This document shows, piece after piece, positions 1-12,370 of a stretch of DNA of 64,000 nt; position 1 is the first letter of the stretch; each line of letters begins with the position of its first letter. The notes below the pieces were generated by a model that saw only the letters and a program-made list of their open reading frames with translations, searched no databases and had not been told where the DNA came from. The stretch lies in assembly GCA_022575985.1 (NCBI GenBank), contig JAKSXM010000007.1, positions 62,278,501 through 62,342,500 of the forward strand. Direction: 5' to 3'. This DNA is from Anagrus nilaparvatae. Taxonomy: Eukaryota; Arthropoda; Insecta; Hymenoptera; Mymaridae. Made by a program: the position numbers and the translations under genes.

Positions 1-3000
1 AGGTTTTGTTCCTCATTGCTAAAGTATATATGTGTGTGCGTGTGACGGTAGCACTTGGTCAACTTAGTTTATAGAGCTTTAGAGTCAGATTAATAAGCCA
101 CATACTTCATTTTAAAATATATATATATATATATTAGTTTGTTGTTCTTGCTTAAATTTAAAGCTTTTACGCATATATGGTCAACAATTTTTTTTATTTT
201 AAATAAAATATATATTTATTTAGTGTACATAAATACTTAAATATTATAAAAAATTATATATTTTCTTCTTATTAGTAAGTAAATTCAAATAAAAATATAT
301 ACATATTAGTTAAACAGTTACGTTAAAGATTTATTTTTGACACTTATATTTGGTTTTTGTGGTTTTAAAAAAAAAATAGTATTTATGATTAACTTTTTTT
401 TTTATTTCATAGCTTTATAAGTAATGTACATAAATATATGAAACTGAGGAATTCAATCTATGAAACAACAATCCAGTTTAGTTACAGTAGTACATACATA
501 TATATACAATCAAAAACTCTGTTTTCCCCCTATTATCCTTTTCTTCGTATGACATATGATCTTCCATATTGCTTATAATGTGTATATTACAAACATGTAT
601 CATATATATATATATATATTTATATGCTCTTTCTTTTTACTAAAAAATTTATATTTTGAGCTTTTTAGCTGTTTATATGCTAGGTACACTTGCATGTAAT
701 ATAAATATGCTTGTATGTGTAAATACCAAAAAACATTTATTTAACTATATATTATATTATTTTCATAAAGTTTTATGTATTTATGTACAGGTTTTTAGAA
801 AAAAAATAATGGAATAAGACTAACAAATGTCAGAATGTTGACAGGCATAAATTTAATAAATATAAGAAATTGTAGAGAGAAATACTCTTTTTTGTATCAA
901 ATATATGGTAAAGTAACATAATGAAAACAAAATTATTGTAAATTGTTATTACATTTAATATGAAAAAGCAAATGTTTGTAAAAATATACTTTTAGGTTAT
1001 GATAGATAATAACTTATCCAATAGACTATAACTTATCCAAAAATAAAAATAAATATATTATTAAGCCAATCTTTAAATTTTTTTAACTTAACGCATGACA
1101 CAATTTTATAACAATCATACTCTCACAAGTGAAATGAGATTCCAAAACTATATAAGTAGGAAGATACACTGTTTTTTAATATACATATAACTACATTTAT
1201 TCAATCAAAATTTTAACTGCTTAATGTATAAAGCATATATTTATTAACTTACAAGTTTACATTTACAATTACATTTTAAATTTGTATATTTTTTTGTTTA
1301 CAAATGGCAAATTTTATGATGTATTAATTTACGTTACCAAATAACCCTTATATTTTAGAGCAAGCAATCCATTGCATCTTTAAACATATTCAAGTGAATA
1401 AATAATTATATGTATAGATATTTCAGAATACAAAGTAAAAATTACTTGAAAACTTCGTACTATTGTATATTACAGAAATCAACTAATACAGTCAATAATC
1501 AATCAGGTTAATACACAGTGAGCAATACAATAATGTATAAACAAAATAAAAATTTTCTTAAATAAAAATACATTATAACTTGGTACAAAATTTTCAAAAT
1601 GTGTAACACTGTTTCATTTCTTATATAACCTTTAAACCTCATTTCGCTTGCGGGAATAATTTTTACATAAAAAACATAGAAGTTATAACTTATAAATTTA
1701 AATAACTTACTAAAATATAAAACGATTAAATTGTTAAAATTCTTTCAGTTTAAATTAATTTTAAAATTTTAAATAAATACTTTGTGAATCAACCAAAATG
1801 CTTTCGGTTGGTCTCATTTTTTGTCTAAGATTTTACTTTTAATCACTCTAAATCATAATTTTCTATTATCAATAAATTGAAATAATCGTTAAAAAATTAA
1901 AGCTATAATTTTACTTATTAATAGATATCGTTGATAAGTTTTTTAAATAAAAAATATTTATTTTACATTTGCAATTAAATATCAATACTTAATTTTTAAA
2001 ATATCACTGCACAACAAAATCCTATCAAAAAATATTTTATTTTTATAAATCTACCTATAAATAAAGTATCAGTAAAATATAAAAAATTTTTCACACATTC
2101 TTGAATAAAAAATATTATCATTCTACATCAAAAAAAAGGTATCTACAAAATTTATCGTATCACTAACTTTTATATAAAAATTTACAAATTTGTAAATATA
2201 TATTCATTCCTCCCTATATATTTGCCGGAAGATATACTCGAGAAACATATTACGGGACAATGAGGAACGGGGGGATTTATCTATTATTTGATTTTATTTG
2301 TACTATATTTATATATTGCACTAAAACTTGAAAATGTAAATTTAGTTTTTTCAACCCTGTATGTATAAAAATTTTTTTATTTATTTTATATTTATACGGT
2401 CAAGAATTGATACAACGAATTTTATGTATATTTTTAGCAGAAATAAAATAAAAAATTTGATTACATTTATTTTTTCAAAAAAATAAAATCTCTTAAATAA
2501 CGAAATCTCTAAACGACGACGCCTTTTAACACCCTTCAAAAAAAAAAAAAAAATTGTGTAAAATACAAAAAAAAAAATAAAAATAAATTCCTTTTATCCT
2601 ATCCGTCACTGTTATCAGTAAAATTGTACGTTTATTTTGTTATATCGTGGATATATTATAGGGGATTTAAAAAGGCGCGTGTAGTATAAAATTTTCATGT
2701 ATGTTATGTGGTATTTATATATTTGTGATGGTCTATACGACAAAATTTTAAAGAAAAACAGTGAAAATTTAAAGCTATATATATATATTTAAATTTTATA
2801 CAATTTTGGGGAGAGTTGAAAAGATTCGCGTTTTATCAGTATAAACGCTTATCGTTCGTCAGAGGGCTTATGTGGATTGCTTAACCTCTTTCTCTCTCTA
2901 TGCATATGTATCTATTTTTAAAACTAAAACTAACCACCCTTCGATTATATATTTTATCCTCGAAAATTACACGTATGTAACATATATTTTAAAAACAAGT

Positions 3001-3321
3001 ACTTGAAAATGGGTAATAACGCTTTTTTTTAAATTCAAATTTTTTTTTTTTTCTTACGTATATCTGATCTTATTTTGAACTTAATAAAATATATTATAGT
3101 CTTAAATAAAATCTACTATCTCAATTCATGTGTTACAAATTATAAAAGATTGTCTATTGAGGGTGTCGTATGCGAAATTCGATTATTATGTAGAATTTTT
3201 TTTTTCTTTTCTTTTACACATATGATTATATAAGTTTTTTTATAAAAATAAAAAGTTTCTATAAGGATGGTTTAATTTTCTCGTGCTTTTTTAGTATTTG
3301 TATTTTGTATTTATTGTTTAC
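1..3321. other. AT-rich non-coding DNA
   Basis: I see no supported gene here. The sequence has short (TA)n runs, for example near 120 and 605, and many A or T homopolymers. A slightly less AT-rich patch near 2820-2940 has no convincing frame or splice signals. Confidence 0.6.
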
Positions 3322-3358
3322 CTCTTTTGCACGTGGGCACACCAAGATTGGCAGAGGC
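3322..3358 (-). CDS. Candidate 37-nt coding exon, strand uncertain
   Basis: This short patch stands out as GC-rich in AT-rich surroundings. On the minus strand an AG precedes 3358 and a GTAAAC donor follows 3322. Joined to the phase-1 exon ending at 15606, the frame stays open and reads GLCQSWCAHVQK plus a split codon. The case is weak because the exon is tiny, the polypyrimidine tract is poor, and the plus strand also has a good GTAAGT donor at 3366. It could be a plus-strand exon or chance. I do not recognise the peptide. Confidence 0.28.
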
Positions 3359-3369
3359 CTTCAAAGTAA

Positions 3370-4890
3370 GTAACCAAAGTTCACTTTGGTTATTTTGGTT
3401 AAAAAAACTCACTTGTTTATAAAGTTGGGAAAAAAGTAAAACTCTGAGATTCAATTGAATTTAAAATAAAACACCAATATAAAAATTGATTATGAATGCT
3501 GGTTTTAGTTTAGGATTATTCTAGAAATTATTAAAAATAGGACCAAGAATTTTAATAAAAACTTCATTTTTTCAACAAAAAAAACCGTTTACTATAAATA
3601 AATCATTTTCAGTTTAGAAATCAAATTTGCAAATGTTCACATAAATTTTGGACAATAATTTCCATTTTGGGTGGGATAAATAAATAATAACTAAAAAAAA
3701 TATATTAAAAAATAAATTATTTTAATAATCATCTTCCTTATTTAAGCTCACAAAAAATTTAAATACAGTAATATTTATTTTAATTTATTCCAAAATAAAT
3801 TTCTTAATTAAAACAAAAAAACAGTAGAAATCAAGGTAATTAAAGAAACTGTACACCCTGATCATCATGAAGCATATATACATTAAAAAAAAATCAAGAA
3901 TGTTCATTTATTTTCTATTACTTTGTTTTTCACAAAAAAAAAAAAATAACAGAGTATATCATTACAAAAACAGTTAGTAGATACAATATTAAGAAAGTAA
4001 AGACTTTAAGTTTCTATGTTACTATTTGGCACCTTACTTATAATTTTTTTTTTTACAATATATATTTAATTTTAAATAAAGCTTGTCTTTTTTGCTCTAT
4101 ATATTTTCCCTTGTGCGACAATAATTTTACTTAATTAAATTCCGTTCTTTCTATACTAAGCTCGCGAAAAACTACTTTACGCTTTTGACTATACACTTGG
4201 ATGGCTAGTCATCACCCCAAGTACTTTAGTATTAAAGCTCTCTTTCTTTTAGTTAAAAAAAAAATTCTTGTTCAAAAAAGAAAGTGTCACTGATTTTTTT
4301 TTCTTTCTTAAAAAGATTTACTTGTATCCATAATATTGAGTATAATAAGATTTTTTTTTATTTAAAAGACATGTTGATCTAAAGTATTTTTTAATTAGGG
4401 AGTAAATGATTAGTGAAAATAGGCTTAAAGTTTTTATTGTAATAGGAATCTTGTTTTTGTTGTAATAAATATCTTTTTTTGTCTTCAGGTACTGATTTTT
4501 TTATAGTTGGGAAAACCTATACTATAATTATAAAAACCGGCAAGATGAATGATTCTGTAAGGCTCAATTTTTTTAACGCAATACGTTGTTATATGAGAAA
4601 TCGATTGGATCTGCTTGTACGTTGTCACCAAAAGTGTTCGCCAGTGTTAATAAAACTCAACTTCCTAACTAAGTTTCATAAATATGAGTACTGCTCTATT
4701 TTCAGATGCTAATTTAATACCTTTGTTGCAGAAGCAATTATTCTATTTGAATATCTCTTACTCACGCCATCCAACTCTCTGCCTAGAACTAGCTACCGTT
4801 ATCATCATTTTCTTCCACATATTCAATTGTACATATTATTTTTACCAGGCCTTTTATATATCATTCTAGTGACTTTATTGAATTACGTCA
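3370..4890. other. AT-rich non-coding DNA
   Basis: There are open frames of 60-80 codons on the plus strand between 4479 and 4869, but they lack recognisable motifs. They lie next to the Penelope-like element, so part of 4480-4890 may be its decayed terminal region. Confidence 0.5.
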
Positions 4891-4897
4891 ATATATA

Positions 4898-4930
4898 CGC
4901 GTTTTGGAACTTAATAATTTCATCATCAGG
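4898..4930 (-). ncRNA. Hammerhead-ribozyme-like remnant in Penelope-like element
   Basis: Read on the minus strand, this begins CCTGATGA, matching the CUGANGA half of the hammerhead core. An imperfect hairpin ending AAGTTCCA follows, then AAAACGCG where an active motif would have GAAAC. The stem II side has changes that break its pairing. Penelope-like elements are known to carry hammerhead motifs in their terminal repeats, and this lies about 400 bp beyond the endonuclease stop on the same strand. I infer a decayed, probably inactive copy. Confidence 0.4.
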
Positions 4931-5150
4931 GTTTAAAAAACACTAATATTATTTACATGTAGTCAATAAATTAAATATTTAAAACATTTACAACACCACC
5001 ACACTTATAAGTGAACATAACGTTTGCAAATATAACAAGCGCGCGTTTAGATAGCCGGCGTGGCACTGATGTGGTTTCATATTTTATTAAATAAATTTAG
5101 GGTTAATTTTATCAGTCAATAAGGAACCAGTAAATTTTTTTCCATAACTA

Positions 5151-5200
5151 TTTTATTATAGTGATAATTTCGGTAGTCTCATTACTACCCTCTTCAGACT
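5151..5200 (-). ncRNA. Hammerhead-ribozyme-like core in Penelope-like element
   Basis: On the minus strand CTGAAGA (5197-5191) is followed by a hairpin, GGTAGT pairing with ACTACC around an AATGAG loop and with one extra G, then GAAA (5171-5168). Next comes a 5-bp stem ATTAT/ATAAT with a CACT loop, placed where stem III should be and giving an AUA cleavage triplet. The order CUGANGA, stem II, GAAA, stem III is that of a hammerhead ribozyme. Stem I pairs poorly, so activity is doubtful. It lies about 130 bp downstream of the Penelope-like endonuclease stop codon. Confidence 0.45.
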
Positions 5201-5332
5201 AAAAAATAATAGTTTAAAATTTGTTTAATATTTTATTTTGAAGCTTAAATCTTGATTTAATAAAATTTAATTTTTAAATTCAAAGAATATTATGCCGTAT
5301 CTTTATATTTAGATGTAAATTTTTTGTTATTG

Positions 5333-5665
5333 TTATTGTTGTTGTTGCAGAATATTAATCACTGTATTATATAATGCACACGATTTAAAATGCAACTGAT
5401 CATTTAATATTTTAGTTTTAGAACCTTGGTTTTTAAAGGCTTTGTAAATTTCAAATTCTTCTAAGGCGTTCATGATGTTATCCTTATTGCATATATGAAG
5501 GGTGGTTAAATTATTTTGTAGTTGTTTATTACTGATGATGAATTTGGCATATTTAGACTTGACAATTTCTATAACTATAGGAGCTCTTGGATTTTTAGGT
5601 GGTATGTGCTCAGGATATCTAGCCATAAACTTCCTCCCAGTTTGATCGATGTAAAAGGAATCACA
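5333..5665 (-). pseudogene. GIY-YIG endonuclease domain of Penelope-like element
   Basis: About 110 codons stay open from NDCDSFYIDQTGRKF to the CAA-rich end before TAA. The FYI...QTGR block is the GIY-YIG signature; Asp replaces the usual Gly after YI. The ALEEFEIYKAF helix and LNDQL end match the family's nuclease C terminus. The open frame is separated from the RT part by a frameshift near 5665-5700, so no fused RT-EN protein can be made. It has no link to the host exons beyond sharing their strand. Confidence 0.85.
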
Positions 5666-6240
5666 ATCATTAAATTAAGCTTAGAAATTCTTGATTTTTG
5701 TTCTAAGGGTGTGTATTTTTTCTTCTTTATTAATTTAGATAACTTATTATTCGACTTGAAGCTTACTTGATAATTAAAATTTCTGAAAGCATTTATTAAT
5801 TTCCATATATTGCTGACATATATTTGGTTTCAGGTTTTATTTTACGGATTTTTTCTTGCAGATTAGTTTATCAATGATATTACTCTTGTATCAATTGACA
5901 ATAGCAATATATTTTATGGTGTGGATTTCATTAATATAATTTTCTTGATTTAAAGGTACTGTAAGCAATCTATGTATAAAGGAGTTGAAACTTGCCATTT
6001 TTTGTGTATGAGGGTGATCTGTAGTGGTTGTTTTCTATACATATCAAAGTGTTCAATGTTGAACCGCATATTCAACATTGAATATTCGAAGTTATAGCTG
6101 CAAATGTCTATTGACTTGTTGAATTTGTTGTTGTTTATTTTTGATGAATTTACCTTATCCAGACTCATTTTATTTTCTCCTACAGTGTTATATTTTGTAT
6201 GTAATCTGTTGATACCTCGATAACGTATGTTTAGTCAGGA
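5333..6240 (-). mobile_element. Penelope-like retroelement fragment, RT end plus GIY-YIG endonuclease
   Basis: This is the 3' coding part of a Penelope-like element, which replicates by target-primed reverse transcription with an RT fused to a GIY-YIG nuclease. In minus-strand order I see a YRK motif in the RT tail (HFDMYRKQP); then, one frame over, a segment with FIHRLLTVPL and NEIHTIKYIAI; then a connector (FKSNNKLSKLIKKKKYTPLE); then the nuclease with FYIDQTGRKF, RYPEHIP and EEFEIYKAF, ending LNDQLHFKS. All of these are typical of the family. The frame breaks at least twice, and a TGA sits where the family usually has Gly, so this copy is dead. The RT catalytic core upstream of 6240 is missing. 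Confidence 0.88.
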
Positions 6241-9200
6241 TTTCTGAGACTTATAATGATATTTGGATTATTGTGGTAAATATTTAGAAATCTAATTGTT
6301 TTCATACCTGCTTTTGGGGTTATTATATGGTGATTTATTTAAATCTAAGAATACATTTGTATATTTGAATAGAATAGTACATTTTCTGTGCGCTAGTTAA
6401 GATATTTCGTAAAACAATAACTGGAAAAAGCTTAGGTTTCAGGTATACCAGGCACAGATTACAAGTGGTCAGGTCAGTTTCCAATCTACATTCGATACCT
6501 GGACTTCAGGAGAATATGAATCCTATGCGACTTAGTAGAAATTTATCAAATTTAATAACACCCTTTTCAAATACTAATACAAACAACATGAACAAAACTA
6601 ATTGACTAAAAGATACAGGACCTGAAATAACTTGCCTGTCGCTCTCATGATGTCCCCATTTGGTCCGATAGTGAATCCGTGCAGCTCTTACATTCCTACT
6701 GCTCTGATTACAGCCACAAAATAGTGATAGATGATTGGAAATCTGATATGGCTGAAAGTGATTTTGACACTCGCTGCTTAGCTGACCATAAGTGATCTTT
6801 TAAAGTTCAATAACCAAAAGTTACCATCTAATTTGAAATATATTTTAAACTGAGCCCAATGAACTCTCTAATTCTATGTTTTCTAATTTGCAAAAGTTTT
6901 GATTTCTCAATTTTTCATTATCAAATTAAATCACATAAAATATATATCAAAGAACATTCCTGAATCATATTGCAATATTTTAATTAACATTTATTAAAAT
7001 ACCAAGAAAATTTAAAAAAACAAAAAGCTTCTTACGTAAATATATTTTTATTTTAATTAAAAAAACAAAAAATGAAGTAGAAAATAAATTAAAATTCAAC
7101 GGATCAGAAATTAAATCAGAACAATAAAATTGTCATGATATGTATATAATACTCTATGATATAAGTTTGATACAAAGAAAGACAACAAAAAGGGATAAAA
7201 ATTATTATTATTATTTTTTATCGTAATAAAACGGTTCTCGTTAAGTGCCCTAAAAAATTAAGAGGTTTCAAGATCTAAAGGCCAAGACGCAGCTATATAG
7301 AATCTTATTACCACTTCATCAGCAATTAACATTTATAACCGCTTGCTCAGAGTTCCCATCTTCATTTCTTTTTCTCTTTAGCACTTTTATACATTATTAC
7401 ATTATATATATATATAAAGCTTATGCTTTTTTCTTTTCTTTTTTATAAAACGCGCGAACTCGTGGAAAAACTAATTAAATATTCTTTAGCAAAAAAACCA
7501 GCCACGGATAAGAAACATTAAGGGGGAATACGGTATATATAGTTATATTCATACCTTCCGTATATTTTCAAACTAACGAATTTCACTAGGAAAACTTAGC
7601 CAATGAACTAAAGCGTGGTACTGTGTTTAATTAAATGTACACTAGTGTCTTTTCTACAGTCTTTATAGAATATTTTACTTAAGCTAGGTATTATTTAAGA
7701 TTCTTGTCTTTACACTGACTTATACTTGAATTTTACATATTATTATGTTATAAATTTTCAAACTGACACTTTTATAAATTTTATACGAAATTTAAAACTT
7801 ACAAATTTTTTTTAAAAATAACGTGTTTGAGATGTATTAATAAAATTTGACTTTATTGAAAATAATAATTTTACAAATAGCAAAGTTTTTGCATAAACTA
7901 ATGAAATAGTAAAAATTTCTAACATATCCTGAAAAATCAAAGATACTTAGGGCAAAAGACTTCTCATTCAAGTTAGAAATTCTTATTCTGCCCTAGTTTT
8001 CTAAAAATCATTTCAAAACTTGGAAGTAAAAATAAAATAACAATTTAAAAAAACTGTTATTATTTTAGTACAGAATCACATGTTACAGCAATGAAAAAAC
8101 AAAACAAAAAATATCTAAAGTTAAATTACTATAAAATAATTTTTTTCATAATAATTAGTGCTAAATACAACTTGAAATAAAATTTTATTTTTACACTTTA
8201 AAAAAAAATATTTTTTTTCTTATTTTTATATTCTTAATAAAAATTAGTTATTTTTTTAATATTCAAGCATTAAAAAATTTACAACTCTATTATTACAAAT
8301 ATTTTCAATTTTAACAAAATTTAAAAAAAAAACCATTAAAATAAAATTTCATTTTAGACTTAAATAAAAATGTTAGTCGGTTAATCTAACAACCTGCACT
8401 ATTATTTTTACAAAATTAAATACATACATGAACCAAAAACTATAAAAAAAAGTTATAAAACGACGTTTAAATTTGAGTTTCGATGGGTTAAATTTTTATA
8501 TGCTTGCTTTTAACATGAATAAAAAAAAAAAGAATAATAATAATTAAAAAAGTATAATACGTATAGAAGAGTTAAAAAAAATTGTCAGGGAACTTGATTT
8601 TTTTTTTTTTATTGAGGTTTAAGCATTAATTTAACTATAAAAAAAGTAAAAGAATTTAAAGCAGTTATGACACCAAATGGTGCGATGAAATTGATGGTTC
8701 TACATAGTTATTTACACGCGACCTTCTGGCTAAAACATTATTATTTTTTTAATACTTTTTGTATATATTTTAATATTGACATGTAAAAATAAAAAAAAAG
8801 TTTATGTAAAATTTTATAATTTTGAGGTTATGTTTTTAACTTTTATTATCTCAATTACAGAAGCTTTAAAAAAAACATTATTATTATGACTAATAATTTT
8901 TGGTTTTTTAAGTTTTGTCATTAAAATTTTAATTAGCATGTACATTAATTTGTGTTTTAGTGATACTTGTATTTTGTGTTTTATTTAATTGCTATTAACA
9001 ACAGGAATTATTTTATTTATCTTTTTTTAAAATAACTTTTTTATTTATTATACTTTTTCATCAAAGTGAATTATGTAACAGATTTTAATTTGGCTTATAA
9101 GTTTACCATTTGGGAGAATTGTTAACATTTTTTTGACAATGTATGAAAACTGTATTTATTTTATAAAACACAATACAATTTATTTATTAATATTTAAAAT

Positions 9201-10598
9201 CTCGTTATACAAAATAAAAATTAAAATAATTGATATCTTTAAATTTTATTCAGATCCTTATATATATTCTAAAAAATGCATTTATCTTACGAGAAAAGCG
9301 ACATCTATGATGTATAAAGTGTACTCTAAATTTTTAAATAAATTTTTCAACCTCAATACTAAAAGTTACTTTCTGAATAATTTTAAAGCTAAAATAAAAA
9401 TAATCATAATTAAAAAATTGTGAGAAAATCTTGGCATACCAGAACTTGTTAAATCTGTAATTTAGAATAGTGAAATCTATTAAAATATTAATAACAATAA
9501 TAAAAACAATAATGAGCAATATGAATGATAATCTCGATGATAATTAAGATTAAAATTTTAATAATGAAAATATTTTTTATATTCATCAGTACTTTTTAAA
9601 TAAAAATAAAAGAAAAAAAATCATTGTTTCAAAAATAATGATAGATGATTTTTTCATAACATATTAATAATTCATAAAGCACAAAACTTTTACATTAAAA
9701 TATCTAAATTTTTTTGCAATAATAAAAAATATTATTTTGATATCCTTTATCTGCATACAAGTGTAAGTAGTAAAAATGCATTGTAATACTAGACAATTAA
9801 TAACAAAAAAAATCACTGTTATTTTATGCTTATTATCCTATTGAAAACAGATAATATACCAATAATATCGTATTAATAAAAATTCAAGACAAAAGTAGCT
9901 CCGGATATTGAAATATAATTTTTTTGACGACTAATAATGTAGTTTTAAAATAATCTACCTTTTTTTAAAAAAAAAATTTTTAATGAAAAACTCTTTTATG
10001 TTATAATATAAATGAAAAAAATCAATAAAATATTTTTGAATTTATCTGTACTGTTATAGAGTCTAATTTTTGCATCGTTTTTTCAATGTTCATATGTTAA
10101 ATATAAGTGGATTAAAATATCAACACAATATTGGTATTATTATTTCATGTTTTTGTTTTGTATGCAATTGTATAAAGGTGCATACAGTGGAAAACGAAAA
10201 ATAATAAAAATAATTTTTCTATTGATGCTTTTAAAACGGTTCAGTTCTTTTTTAATATAAATTATTAAAATTTAACGAAAATTTGGTCAAATAGTTAAAA
10301 TTTTGAAATTTTAGAAACTAAGAAGTTAATTGCTAATCTACAAGTGTCAGTAGAGTAAAATGACCCAAAAAAATCTTGAAGGTTATAGAAAACTTCTATA
10401 ATTTTATCAATACACAGTTAGGTTGCTTTGCTTGTAATTTCAAGCTAAGCAGTCGTAAAGATTGGGGTCTTAAATCAGCCTATTAAAAATTAATTTGCGC
10501 ACTTTAATCTCATACAATTCTATAAAATCGGTATTTTAAAATGTTCTTATTTTGCTCTGCATGAGTAATTTACGAACATTGAGCTACCAAGCTTACTA
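6241..10598. other. AT-rich non-coding DNA
   Basis: I found no supported gene. The 96-codon plus-strand frame at 9133 is Lys, Ile, Phe and Tyr-rich in the way AT-rich non-coding DNA produces, with no motif and no splice context. Homopolymer A and T runs are frequent between 8180 and 8640. Confidence 0.6.
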
Positions 10599-12368
10599 GT
10601 CCTGTTGCCATCAATGCTATTTAATGCCCTAAAATGCCATAAAAGCTCCGTGGAAAAACATTTTGACAAACTATTTTGCCAAATTCGTGGTCAATTTTGC
10701 GAAATAGACCCCGGATTCGTGTTTAGTGGGTCAAAAAACATAAATACCACCCATTTTTTTCCATGGAGCTTTTATGGCATTTTAGGGTATTAAATAGCCA
10801 CGGTTCGCTTATAGAGGAAATAGGTCTGGCAAAAATGCCGAAAGATTCTAAGCATCGGGGGTCAATTTTGGTACCGTATATAAACAGAATTCACCTTCAA
10901 ATAAATCAAACTCGTTCCTTTTTTGCCAATTTTTAGATATTAATTAATTTTTAAAATCCAGTTTTTTTACATTTAAAAAAATTTTTTTTTTTGATAATTT
11001 GAATAATTATTATTATTTAGTGTAAAATATTATTTAAACTCGGTAAAAAATTATAATATAACTAAGATACTAGAATGAATTTTGGCCCCCCCCCTCCCTC
11101 CTCCTACAACGCCTTTCAAATGCTCTAAAATGGCTTAAAAATGGGAAAAATCATTTAGAAAACATAAACATATTTAAGTAATGTATATGTTTATATGTGT
11201 GTGTATGTGTGTGTGTGTGTTTATATATGAGAAGGTGTATATGCATGTGTGTTACTGGAATGTATATAAAAATACATAAAGTAAAATTAATGTTTTTTCT
11301 CTTAATATTACAATTATTATATATTTTAGAGTGGACCTAAAATTGGGGTTTTAAGAAAAATTTTGCTCCCCGGGTTTTTTCGTGAACTTTTGATCATAAA
11401 AAGTCCCCAGCTCCAAGGATTTTGCTTTCGCTTTTCAAAAACGCGTGCCTTTAAGCATCTCAATTTTCCCATTTAAATAACATGGGAATTTTGACTTTTT
11501 AGCTTTCTAATCTTTTACAAAGCTTAAAAAGTGTTTTGAACAGCTGCTAATCGATGAAAATACTATTTAAATATATAAAAAACGTTACCCAACCTCAAGT
11601 AGCAAAAAAAAATATTTTAGAAGCAATTTTACCGGTAATAAATGTAAAAAAAATCCTCATTGAAATCATAATAGAAAGATCTGGAGCTCTTTTTACGATG
11701 ATTGAAATAATATGGCTACATGTAATTTAAATGGAGCATTTTTTTATGTTTATTACCAGACAAGCAAAACCAAAATCCTTGGAGCTAGGGACTTTTTATG
11801 ACCAAATGTTAAGCAAAAAACCAAGGGAGCAAAGTTTATCTTAAAACTCCATTTTTAGATCCACTGTAAAGTATTTGCATTCATGAATGTACACACATAT
11901 ACACCTTCTCATTCATAAACACACACAAAACAACACGTATATAAGTAAATATATTTCTTATTTACATTTATGTTTTCTACATGATTTTTCCCATTTTTAA
12001 GCCATTTTAGAGCATTTGGTAGGCGTAGAAGAGGGGATATGGGGGGGGGGAAATTCATGCTAGTATCTTATTCATATAATTTTCTACCGAGATTAAATAA
12101 TTTTTTCCACTAAATAATAATTTTTTATTCGTTTTCAAAAAAAAATTAAAAAAAAAAGATTTTAACAAAAAAATGTAAAAAAAACTAGATTTTAAAAATA
12201 AAGTAATGTCTAAAAATTGGCAAAAAAGGAACGAGTTTGATTTACTTGAAGGTAAATCCTGTTTGTGTACGGTACCAACATTGACCCCCCATGCTCAGAA
12301 TCTTTCGGCATTTTTGCCAGACCTATTTCCTCTATAAGCGAACCGTGTAGCATTGTTGGCGACAGGAC
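10599..12368. mobile_element. Large foldback transposon with TA target duplication
   Basis: Two long inverted arms face each other around a centre near 11450-11740. Terminal GTCCTGT...ACAGGAC is flanked by TA on both sides (597-598 in the 10.5 kb line and 12369-12370), as for Tc1/mariner-type insertions. Arm blocks that pair include GGTTCGCTTATAGAGGAAAT, GGCAAAAATGCCGAAAGATT, a C-run near 11085 against a G-run near 12040, a TG-rich block near 11200 against a CA-rich block near 11920, and AAAGTCCC..CCAAGGATTTTG against its complement near 11780. No transposase frame is present, so it is non-autonomous. Confidence 0.85.
10620..10794. mobile_element. 175-bp palindromic MITE nested in the foldback arm
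   Basis: Inverted ends of about 40 bp (TTTAATGCCCTAAAATGCC at the left, its near-complement at the right, about two mismatches) are flanked by TA at 10618-10619 and 10795-10796. The opposite arm of the host foldback gives the empty site, ATGCTACACGG near 12345-12352, directly showing an insertion at a TA. It is younger than the arm duplication of the host element. No coding capacity. Confidence 0.85.
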
Positions 12369-12370
12369 TA

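Noticed and set aside
9133..9423. 96-codon plus-strand open frame
   Set aside because: Lys, Ile and Phe-rich chance frame in very AT-rich DNA without any motif.
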